25,156 nucleotides of DNA, from contig JBBWZQ010000125.1 in assembly GCA_039649115.1 (NCBI GenBank), forward strand, positions 1-25,156. The letters are read 5' to 3'. This DNA comes from DATEJJ01 sp039649115 (GTDB lineage Bacteria; Actinomycetota; Actinomycetes; Mycobacteriales; Micromonosporaceae). How positions within the stretch are numbered: position 1 is the first letter of the stretch; each line of letters begins with the position of its first letter. This document shows, in pieces, positions 1 to 6,449 of this stretch. The position numbers and the translations under genes were made by a program. The notes below the pieces were generated by a model, which was not told the origin of the DNA, did not search any database, and saw only the letters and a list, made by a program, of their open reading frames with translations.

Positions 1-849
1 CCCGACGGCGACACCATCAGCTACACCGCGACCAACCCCACACACGGCACGCTGTCCGGCACCGCACCCAACCTCACCTACACCCCCGACACCGGGTACA
101 GCGGACCCGACAGCTTCACCTTCACCACCAACGACGGCAAAGCCACCTCACCACCCGCCACCGTCACCATCACCGTCACACCGGTGACGCCCCCCTCGCA
201 GTGTGCGTCCCCGGCTCCCCAGGTCGACAAGGTCGTGTGGGCCGACTACGGCCATCCGCAGCGACGGTTGGTCTCGCCGAAGCTCAGCACGTCTCAGGGC
301 GGCGCACTCATCCTCGCCTTCGTGGCGGCCGATGGTCCACGGCACGCCACCCAGCGAGCCGTCAGCGTCTGGGGTGGCGGACTGACCTGGACCCTCGCGA
401 GGCGCTCCAACACGACGTGGGGGACGACCGAGGTCTGGCAGGCGTACGCCACATCGCGGTTGACCGGTGCCGTGATCACGGCGAAGCTGGCCAACCCCGG
501 CTACGACGGCTCGATCACGGTGGCGGCGTTCACGGGTGCGGCCGCCAAGGTCGGTGCGACGGCCGCGGCTGCCGGACTCAAGGCAGCCCCGACCGCGACG
601 GTGAAACCGACCCGGTGCGACTCGCTGATCTGGGCCGCGGGTCATGACTGGACGTCGGCGAAGAAGCCGGTGCCGGTCGCCGGTCAATCGATCGTGCACA
701 GCTTCATCGACCGGAGGGTGTGCGACTCCTTCTGGACGCAGCGGGTCAACACCCCCACCGGCGTACTGACGACGCCGGTCACGGTCCGCGCCACGGGACC
801 GGTCAAGGACAGGTGGACCATGGCCGCGGTGGAGATACCTGCCGCGTGA
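1..849 (+). CDS. Secreted Ig/cadherin-repeat protein, C-terminal part (5' end outside window)
   Basis: The reading frame is open from base 1 and ends at TGA 847-849, so 282 residues of a longer protein are visible. Residues 1-60 form one bacterial Ig/cadherin-like repeat: DGDTISYTA, then the alternating-strand pattern GTLSG...LTYTP, GYSGPDSFTFTTNDG and a final VTITV. This is the usual pattern of tandem extracellular adhesion or spacer repeats, so more copies probably lie upstream. A short Pro/Thr linker leads into a roughly 215-residue C-terminal domain that I do not recognise. It is rich in Thr, Val and Ala, has three Cys, and contains strand-like segments such as ALILAFVAADG and GSITVAAFTG, so it is probably an all-beta extracellular module. 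I see no LPXTG sorting signal or C-terminal membrane segment, so release or non-covalent surface binding is likely. Export is inferred from the repeat type; the signal peptide is not in the window. Confidence 0.8.
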   Translation, partial: PDGDTISYTATNPTHGTLSGTAPNLTYTPDTGYSGPDSFTFTTNDGKATSPPATVTITVTPVTPPSQCASPAPQVDKVVWADYGHPQRRLVSPKLSTSQGGALILAFVAADGPRHATQRAVSVWGGGLTWTLARRSNTTWGTTEVWQAYATSRLTGAVITAKLANPGYDGSITVAAFTGAAAKVGATAAAAGLKAAPTATVKPTRCDSLIWAAGHDWTSAKKPVPVAGQSIVHSFIDRRVCDSFWTQRVNTPTGVLTTPVTVRATGPVKDRWTMAAVEIPAA

Positions 850-854
850 TCGAC

Positions 855-890
855 GGGGCCCCGTGACCAGTCCGATGGTCACGGGGCTCC
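855..890 (+). terminator. Strong hairpin terminator after the Ig-repeat gene
   Basis: A 15-bp inverted repeat with one mismatch (arms 855-869 and 876-890, six-base loop) starts six bases after the stop codon. It lacks a clear T-run, as is common in high-GC actinomycetes. It separates the gene from the next one on the same strand. Confidence 0.8.
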
Positions 891-951
891 ACGCCATGGT
901 TCATCCGTTAGGCACCTGGTTCAGAACGTTTGTGATACTTAGCATGCTGAG

Positions 952-2130
952 ATGCGCCTTACAAGTAATCTCATGGGTATTGTCCGGCCAGGGTGGCGGA
1001 TCGGCGTGCTCGCCGCCGCCACGGTCGCGGCCACGCTGACCCCCGCGACAGGGGCCGCCGCGGCGATCGTCGCCCCGACGCCGGACCATACCGTGGGCTT
1101 CGACGGCATGGTGCTCGCGAGCACATACGTCGGTTCGACCGTGTACCTGGGCGGGGAGTTCCAGAACGCGATCGTGGCAGGCAGGAAGGTGCCCCGCAGC
1201 CACCTCGCCGCGGTCGACGCGCGTACCGGCGCGCTGCTGCCGTGGGCGCCCAGCGTCAACACCACCGTGCGCGCGATGACCGCGGCCGGATCCTGGCTGT
1301 ACATCGCCGGTGGCTTCAAGACGGTGGGCGGGCAGGCCCGTCCCGGTCTGTCCAATGTGGATCTGCGTACCGGCGTGGTCGGCCCGCTGCACCACACCCT
1401 CCTGGGTATCGGGTACGCACTGGCCAACGGGGCCGGCCGGCTGTACCTGGGCGGCCGGCTGACCCGCGTCGACGGTCGGCCGGTACGCAACCTGGCCGCC
1501 TTCAGCCTCGCCAGCGGCGCGATCGACACGAGGTTCCGGGCCACGACCGACGGCAAGGTCGAGGCCCTGGCGACCGGCGGCAGCCGGCTGTACGTGGCGG
1601 GCCGGTTCCAGTCCCTCGACGGTGCCGCCCGTGCCGCCCACCTGGGGGCGGTACGGGCGAGCGACGGCCGGCTGGACACCACCTTCCACGCGTCCGTCCC
1701 GTACTGGGCCTCGTCCATCGCGCTCGGCCCGGGCATGGTGTACGCGGGACTGGGCGGGCCGGGCGGCCGGACCATCGCGTACCGGATGGATGGCAGGCCA
1801 CTGTGGACGGCCACCACCGACGGCGACGTGCAGGCGCTCGCCTACCTCGACCGCGTCGTCTACGTCGGCGGCCACTTCGACCGCGCCTGCTCCCGGCCGG
1901 TCGTGGCCGTCACCTCCTGGTGCCTGGCCAGCGTCCAGTCCCGGGGGAAGCTGGCCGCACTCGACGCGGCCACCGGCCGGCTGATGCCCTGGAACCCGCG
2001 GGCCCACGGCGTGTACGGGGTCACGACGATGAGCGCGGACCGGCTGCTGCGCAAGCTCGCGGCCGGCGGCCAGTTCAGCACCGTCGGCGGCGTGGCACAT
2101 CCGTACTTCGTGCAGTTCAGCGTGCGGTGA
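952..2130 (+). CDS. Secreted beta-propeller-like protein with repeated GGxF blades
   Basis: The 392-residue product starts with a basic stretch and a hydrophobic Ala-rich core ending near AAAAIVAP (residues 25-45), which fits a Sec signal peptide. The rest carries repeated blades of the form 'Y(L/V/I)(G/A)GxF.. VGG ... LAA(V/L)DA.TG.L..W', for example YLGGEFQ, YIAGGFKTVGG, YLGGRLTRVDG, YVAGRFQSLDG, YVGGHFD and AAGGQFSTVGG. These resemble the delta-60/PQQ-like propeller repeats common in secreted actinobacterial proteins. No catalytic motif is visible, so binding or scaffolding is more likely than catalysis. The SD before ATG 952 is weak; an in-frame ATG at 973 is an alternative that still keeps the signal peptide. 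A -10-like GATACT at 934-939 would give a nearly leaderless mRNA. The gene converges on the kinase gene, with ten bases between stops. Confidence 0.8.
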   Translation: MRLTSNLMGIVRPGWRIGVLAAATVAATLTPATGAAAAIVAPTPDHTVGFDGMVLASTYVGSTVYLGGEFQNAIVAGRKVPRSHLAAVDARTGALLPWAPSVNTTVRAMTAAGSWLYIAGGFKTVGGQARPGLSNVDLRTGVVGPLHHTLLGIGYALANGAGRLYLGGRLTRVDGRPVRNLAAFSLASGAIDTRFRATTDGKVEALATGGSRLYVAGRFQSLDGAARAAHLGAVRASDGRLDTTFHASVPYWASSIALGPGMVYAGLGGPGGRTIAYRMDGRPLWTATTDGDVQALAYLDRVVYVGGHFDRACSRPVVAVTSWCLASVQSRGKLAALDAATGRLMPWNPRAHGVYGVTTMSADRLLRKLAAGGQFSTVGGVAHPYFVQFSVR

Positions 2131-2140
2131 AACGCGGGAC

Positions 2141-4216
2141 CTACGGCCGCGGCTCGTCGAGCACGGTGCGCACCTTGCGCAGCAGGACGGACTCGGAGAA
2201 CGGCTTCTCCACCAGGGTGACGCCGTCATCCAGCGTGTCCTGGGTGGTCAGCACGGGATGGGCGTAGCCGGACATGTACAGCACGCGGACGGCCGGCCGC
2301 ATCTCGGCGACGCGCGCGGCCACCTCCTTGCCGAGCATCTGCGGCATGATCACGTCGGTGAGCACGAGGGCGATGTCGACCGCGCTGTGCTCGACGATCT
2401 TGACCGCCTCCGGACCCGAGGCGGCCGTGATGACCTGGTACCCGTTGCGGGTCAGGATGCGGCGGGTGACCTCGCGCATGGCCTGTTCATCCTCGACGAC
2501 CAGCACCGTCTCGCCGCCGCCGAGCCGGTGGACGGTGCTGGGCTCCGCCGCGGGCGACACACTCCCCACGGCCTGGTCGGTCGCGGGCAGCAGGGCGGTG
2601 AGAGTGGTGCCGGCCCCCGGCACGGACCGGATCTCCGCGGCGCCGCCGGCCTGGGTGATGATGCCGTACACGGTGGCAAGACCCAGGCCGGTCCCCTGCC
2701 CCTTGGGCTTCGTGGTGAAGAACGGCTCGAAGACGCGGTCGGCGATCTCGGGCGGGATGCCGCCGCCCGTGTCCGACACGGAGAGCCGGACGTGGCGGCC
2801 GGGGACGAGGCCGACGTGCGCGGACGCCGCCCGGATGTCCAGGACCTGGTTGCCGGTGTCGATCCGGAGGGTACCGCCGCCAGGCATCGCGTCCCGCGCG
2901 TTGACGGCGAGGTTGACCAGCACCTGCTCGATCTGGCCCGGGTCGGCCACCGCGGGCCACAGGTCGGCGGCCAGCACGGTGACCAGTTCGATGTGCTCGC
3001 CGAGGGTACGGTGCAGCAACTGCTCGACCTCCGCCACCACGTGGTTGAGGTCGAGCACCTGCGGGCGCACCACCTCCCGCCGGCCGAAGGCGAGGAGTTG
3101 GTGGGTCAGCTGGATGGCCCGTTCACCGGCGCGCTGGATCTGCGCGATGTCGTCGCGGACAGCCTGCCAGCGCGGATCCTGCCCGGCGGGCGCCAGCACG
3201 GCGACCTCCTCGGCGACGAACGCGCTGTAGTTGAGCATCACGGCCAGCAGGTTGTTGAAGTCGTGCGCGACTCCCCCAGCCAGCTGGCCGAGGCTCTCCA
3301 GGCGCTGGGACTGGTGCAGCTGAGCCTCCATCTGTTCGCGTTCGGCATGCGCCTTGAGGCGTTCCCGTTCGGCCTGGGCCTCCAGCCGCTCGGTGACGTC
3401 CCGGATCGCCGCGGAGACCACCAGGCCGTCCTCGGTCTGCAGGGCGGACAGGCTGATGTCGGCCGGGAACTCGGTGCCGTCGCTGCGCCTGCCGACGAGC
3501 TGCTTGCCGGCGCCCATCGGGCGGGGTGCCGGGTCCGCGAAGTACCGGGTGCGGTGTCCGGGGTGCAGCGGGCGGGCCGACTCCGGTATGAGGATCTCGA
3601 TCGGCTGGCCGAGCAGGTCCCGCCGGCGGTACCTGAACAACCGCTCCGCCTGGGTGTTGACCAGCACGATCCGGCCGTCGGCGCTGACCCCGACGATCGG
3701 GTCGGGTGCCGCCTCCAGCAGCCCCTGGAACTTCGCCTCCGCGCGTACCCACGCGGTGACGTCCCGGACCGCGGCGGCCACCAGCATCCCCTGCCCGGTC
3801 TCGATCGGGGACAGCGAGATCTCCGCCGGGAACCGGCTGCCGTCCTTGCGCCGCCCGGCCAGCCGCGTACCGGCGCCCATCGCGCGCGCATGCGGATCGG
3901 CGAGGTACCGCGACCGGTGCCCCGGATGGGTGTCACGCACGTCCTCGGGCACCAGGATCTCCACGGACCGGCCGATCAGCTCTGTCCGCGCGTACCCGAA
4001 CAGCCGCTCGGCCTGGGCGTTGACCAGCGCGATGATCCCCTGCGGGGTGACCCCGATGATGGCATCCGGCGCGGCCTCCAGCAGCCCCGCGGAGATCGCC
4101 TCCACCGGCGCGCCGTCCGGGTCCGGGGTCGAGACCGGATCCGCTGCAACCGTTGACCAACCAGGCTGGGTATCCACAGTGCCGGCACCATCCTGAAGAT
4201 CACGGTGGAAACACAA
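2141..4216 (-). CDS. PAS-PAS hybrid histidine kinase with C-terminal receiver
   Basis: A 691-residue soluble sensor kinase with no membrane segment. Two PAS domains (about 40-155 and 165-275) are close copies of each other, sharing LLEAAPD, NxQAERLF, HPGHR and MGAG. A short charged coiled coil (280-305) follows. The HisKA domain has phospho-acceptor H318 in GGVAHDFNNLL. The ATPase domain has its N box at NLAVNARDAM (435-444), G1 at DTGGGIP (482-488) and a TGLGL lid (509-513). The receiver (about 568-688) has acidic residues E575/D576, phospho-acceptor D621, S649 and K671, so it looks active. The HDFNNLL type of H box is typical of hybrid kinases whose receiver feeds a separate partner; no HPt or response-regulator gene lies next to it. 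The start is uncertain: TTG 4216 has only a weak SD and GTG 4177 is an alternative; both precede the first PAS. The signal sensed is unknown. Confidence 0.9.
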   Translation of the reverse strand: MCFHRDLQDGAGTVDTQPGWSTVAADPVSTPDPDGAPVEAISAGLLEAAPDAIIGVTPQGIIALVNAQAERLFGYARTELIGRSVEILVPEDVRDTHPGHRSRYLADPHARAMGAGTRLAGRRKDGSRFPAEISLSPIETGQGMLVAAAVRDVTAWVRAEAKFQGLLEAAPDPIVGVSADGRIVLVNTQAERLFRYRRRDLLGQPIEILIPESARPLHPGHRTRYFADPAPRPMGAGKQLVGRRSDGTEFPADISLSALQTEDGLVVSAAIRDVTERLEAQAERERLKAHAEREQMEAQLHQSQRLESLGQLAGGVAHDFNNLLAVMLNYSAFVAEEVAVLAPAGQDPRWQAVRDDIAQIQRAGERAIQLTHQLLAFGRREVVRPQVLDLNHVVAEVEQLLHRTLGEHIELVTVLAADLWPAVADPGQIEQVLVNLAVNARDAMPGGGTLRIDTGNQVLDIRAASAHVGLVPGRHVRLSVSDTGGGIPPEIADRVFEPFFTTKPKGQGTGLGLATVYGIITQAGGAAEIRSVPGAGTTLTALLPATDQAVGSVSPAAEPSTVHRLGGGETVLVVEDEQAMREVTRRILTRNGYQVITAASGPEAVKIVEHSAVDIALVLTDVIMPQMLGKEVAARVAEMRPAVRVLYMSGYAHPVLTTQDTLDDGVTLVEKPFSESVLLRKVRTVLDEPRP

Positions 4217-4257
4217 AAGAGCAGCTCAAGGGTACCGCCACAGCTGAGCTGGCGGGA

Positions 4258-4272
4258 CCGATCGCCGATCGG
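4258..4272. promoter_or_regulatory. Perfect palindrome between divergent genes
   Basis: A perfect 7+1+7 inverted repeat (CCGATCG, C, CGATCGG) lies in the 148-bp space between the divergent kinase and hydrolase genes. It could be an operator serving either gene. Short GC palindromes also arise by chance, and no promoter boxes can be fixed around it, so the call is weak. Confidence 0.3.
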
Positions 4273-4364
4273 GCAGGCGTGCAGGCGAATACTTCTCATG
4301 ACCGGCGTCTGCCGCGGGCGAAACGCGCTGGCGGCTGCGGCCGCGCCTGTGGTCGGCTACCGGC

Positions 4365-5204
4365 ATGCCGCACTTCGCCTCGTACGACGGGACGAGCCTC
4401 GCCTACCACCAGTCCGGCTCCGGTGAGGTGCTCGTCTGCCTCCCCGGCGGCCCCGCGCGAGCGTCGCGCTATCTCGGCGACCTCGGTGGTCTCTCAGCCC
4501 ACCGCAGACTCGTCCGGCTCGACCTGCGGGGCAGTGGCCAGTCGGCGGTACCGGACGATCCCGCCACGTACCGGTGCGACCGGCTGGTGGATGACGTCGA
4601 GGCGCTGCGCGAGCACCTCGGCTCGGTGCGGCTGGACCTGCTCGCGCACTCTGCCGCGGGCAACCTCGCGATCCTGTACGCCGCCCGCTTCCCGTACCGG
4701 CTGCGCCGCCTGGTGCTCGTCACGCCCGGCTGCCGCGCGGCCGGGATCGAGGTGACCGACGAGCAGTGGCACGCGGCGATGGCGAAGCAGTCGGCACAGC
4801 CGTGGTACCCGGACGCGTACAAGGCGATCATGGCGTGGGACGCCGGCGAGGACACGCAGGAGAACCGCACCCGGGCCGCGCCGTTCTTCTACGGGCACTG
4901 GGACCGGGCCACGATCGCGCACGCGGGCGCCGACTTCGAGGAGCGCGCACCGGCCGCGGCAGCGGGCTACTACGGGCAGGACGTCTTCGATCCGGAGCGC
5001 GCCCGGGCCGGTCTTGCCGAGGTGACGGCTCCCGTGCTGGTCATGGCCGGCGGACTCGATCTGGCGCCGGCGCCCGAGACAGCCGCCGAGCTGGCGGAGT
5101 TGTTCCCCGGCGGCCGGCTGGCCGTCGAGCCGGACGCCGCGCACTATCCGTGGATCACCCATCCCGCGGCATTCGTACGGACCGTCGAGGGCTTCCTGAG
5201 CTAA
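4365..5204 (+). CDS. Alpha/beta hydrolase, proline iminopeptidase-like
   Basis: A 279-residue alpha/beta-hydrolase-fold enzyme with no signal peptide, so probably cytosolic. It has an oxyanion-hole segment LPGGP (26-30), the strand-turn LDLRGSGQS (52-60) that resembles the DxRGSGxS stretch of proline iminopeptidases, a nucleophile elbow AHSAAG with Ser96, a likely acid Asp232 in GGLDLAP and a likely base His260 in AAHYPW. A cap region (about 125-205) contains WHAAMAKQSAQPWYPDAY. The elbow starts with Ala instead of the usual Gly of GxSxG. The closest family is proline iminopeptidase or related esterases; the substrate cannot be told from sequence. It lies 25 bp upstream of dinB on the same strand, but the SOS box between them argues for separate control of dinB. 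No strong SD precedes ATG 4365. Confidence 0.85.
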   Translation: MPHFASYDGTSLAYHQSGSGEVLVCLPGGPARASRYLGDLGGLSAHRRLVRLDLRGSGQSAVPDDPATYRCDRLVDDVEALREHLGSVRLDLLAHSAAGNLAILYAARFPYRLRRLVLVTPGCRAAGIEVTDEQWHAAMAKQSAQPWYPDAYKAIMAWDAGEDTQENRTRAAPFFYGHWDRATIAHAGADFEERAPAAAAGYYGQDVFDPERARAGLAEVTAPVLVMAGGLDLAPAPETAAELAELFPGGRLAVEPDAAHYPWITHPAAFVRTVEGFLS

Positions 5205-5215
5205 CGCAAGCCATG

Positions 5216-5229
5216 CGAACATATGTTCG
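5216..5229 (+). promoter_or_regulatory. SOS box (LexA site) of dinB
   Basis: CGAACATATGTTCG is a perfect 14-bp palindrome and matches the Gram-positive/actinobacterial LexA consensus CGAAC-N4-GTTCG. It ends at the base just before the dinB start codon. A bound repressor would cover the place where the -10 box of a leaderless promoter must lie, so DNA-damage induction of dinB is strongly implied. Confidence 0.9.
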
Positions 5230-6417
5230 ATGACATGGGACGCGAGCATCCTGCACGCCGACCTCGACTCGTTCTACGCGTCGGTCGAGCAGCGGGACGA
5301 CCCGTCCCTGCGCCGGCGGCCGGTGATCGTCGGCGGTGGCGTGGTGCTCGCCGCGAGCTACGAGGCGAAGGCGTTCGGCGTGCAGGGCGGCATGGGTGGC
5401 AGCCAGGCCCGCCGGCTGTGCCCCCAGGCGATCGTCGTCCCGCCCCGGATGGGCGCGTACTCGGCGGCGAGCAGGGCGGTCTTCGAGGTGTTCCGGCACA
5501 CCACGCCGCTGGTCGAGGGGATCTCGATCGACGAGGCGTTCCTCGACGTCGGCGGCTTGCGGCGGGTCTCCGGTACGCCCACCGAGATCGCGGTGCGGCT
5601 GCGCGACGACGTGCGCGAGCGGGTCGGGCTGCCCATCACGGTGGGCGTGGCGACGACCAAGTTCCTGGCCAAGGTGGCCAGCCGGGTGGCCAAACCGGAC
5701 GGGCTGCTCGTGGTGCCGGCCGGGCGGGAGCTCGAGTTCCTCCATCCGTTGGCGGTCGAGCTGCTCTGGGGCGTGGGCCCGATCACCGCCGGCAAGCTGC
5801 GCGACCGGGGCATCCACACGGTCGGCCAGGTCGCCCGGGTAGCCGAGGAGCGCCTGATCAGCATGCTCGGCCAGGCCGCCGGGCGGCACCTGTACGCGCT
5901 CGCGCACAACCGGGACCCGCGGCGGGTGCACGTGGGCCGGCGGCGGCGCTCCATCGGTTCGCAGCGCGCGCTGGGCCGGGGCCCGCGGTCGGTCGAGGAC
6001 CTGGACGCGATACTCGCCGGCCTGGTCGACCGGGTCACCGGCCGGATGCGCAAAGCGGGCCGGTACGGGCGCACCGTGGTGCTCCGGCTGCGCTTCGGGG
6101 ACTTCACGCGGGCCACCCGGTCGCGCACCCTGTTCCGGGCAACGGCGCAGACCCAGACGATCCTCGGGACAGCGCGCGAGCTGCTGGTCGCGGCCACTCC
6201 CATGATCGAGCAGCGCGGGGTGACGCTCGTGGGAGTGGCGGTCAGCGGGCTCGACGACGACACCGTGCAGCTGGAGCTGCCGTTCGACCGCCATGACGCG
6301 GTCGCCTTGGACGAGGCACTGGACGCCATCCGCGACCGGTTCGGCTCGCGGGCCGTCACCCGCGGCGTGCTGCTGGGCCGCGATCTCGGCCCGGCCGTCC
6401 CGATGCTGCCCGACTGA
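5230..6417 (+). CDS. dinB: DNA polymerase IV (Y-family translesion polymerase)
   Basis: A 395-residue Y-family polymerase that copies past damaged bases. Catalytic residues are all visible: Asp11 in HADLDSFYASVE (9-20) and the pair Asp101-Glu102 in SIDEAFLDV (99-107), so this is an active DinB and not an ImuB-like inactive homologue. Further landmarks are ASYEAKAFGV (42-51), the finger/palm stretch GVATTKFLAKVAS (139-151), the HhH-type LLWGVGPITAGKLRDRGI (178-195) and a little-finger domain (about 240-345). QLELPF (347-352) fits the sliding-clamp-binding motif and sits about 40 residues before the C-terminus. ATG 5230 is the only sensible start, since no other start codon lies before Asp11. 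There is no SD because the SOS box occupies that space, so the mRNA is probably leaderless or the gene is read from an upstream transcript. Confidence 0.96.
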   Translation: MTWDASILHADLDSFYASVEQRDDPSLRRRPVIVGGGVVLAASYEAKAFGVQGGMGGSQARRLCPQAIVVPPRMGAYSAASRAVFEVFRHTTPLVEGISIDEAFLDVGGLRRVSGTPTEIAVRLRDDVRERVGLPITVGVATTKFLAKVASRVAKPDGLLVVPAGRELEFLHPLAVELLWGVGPITAGKLRDRGIHTVGQVARVAEERLISMLGQAAGRHLYALAHNRDPRRVHVGRRRRSIGSQRALGRGPRSVEDLDAILAGLVDRVTGRMRKAGRYGRTVVLRLRFGDFTRATRSRTLFRATAQTQTILGTARELLVAATPMIEQRGVTLVGVAVSGLDDDTVQLELPFDRHDAVALDEALDAIRDRFGSRAVTRGVLLGRDLGPAVPMLPD

Positions 6418-6436
6418 GCACCGGGATCCGCGCGGG

Positions 6437-6442
6437 TAGCCT
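6437..6442 (+). promoter_or_regulatory. -10 box of a probable leaderless promoter for the GGDEF gene
   Basis: TAGCCT fits the TANNNT -10 pattern and ends seven bases before GTG 6450, the spacing expected for a leaderless mRNA. The GTG has no useful SD, which agrees. No good -35 box is seen. Confidence 0.5.
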
Positions 6443-6449
6443 GGACCAG

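Noticed and set aside
2258..4156. Long plus-strand open frame (632 codons) opposite the hybrid kinase
   Set aside because: The kinase shows all catalytic motifs in order; the opposite frame has none and shows the skewed composition of a shadow.
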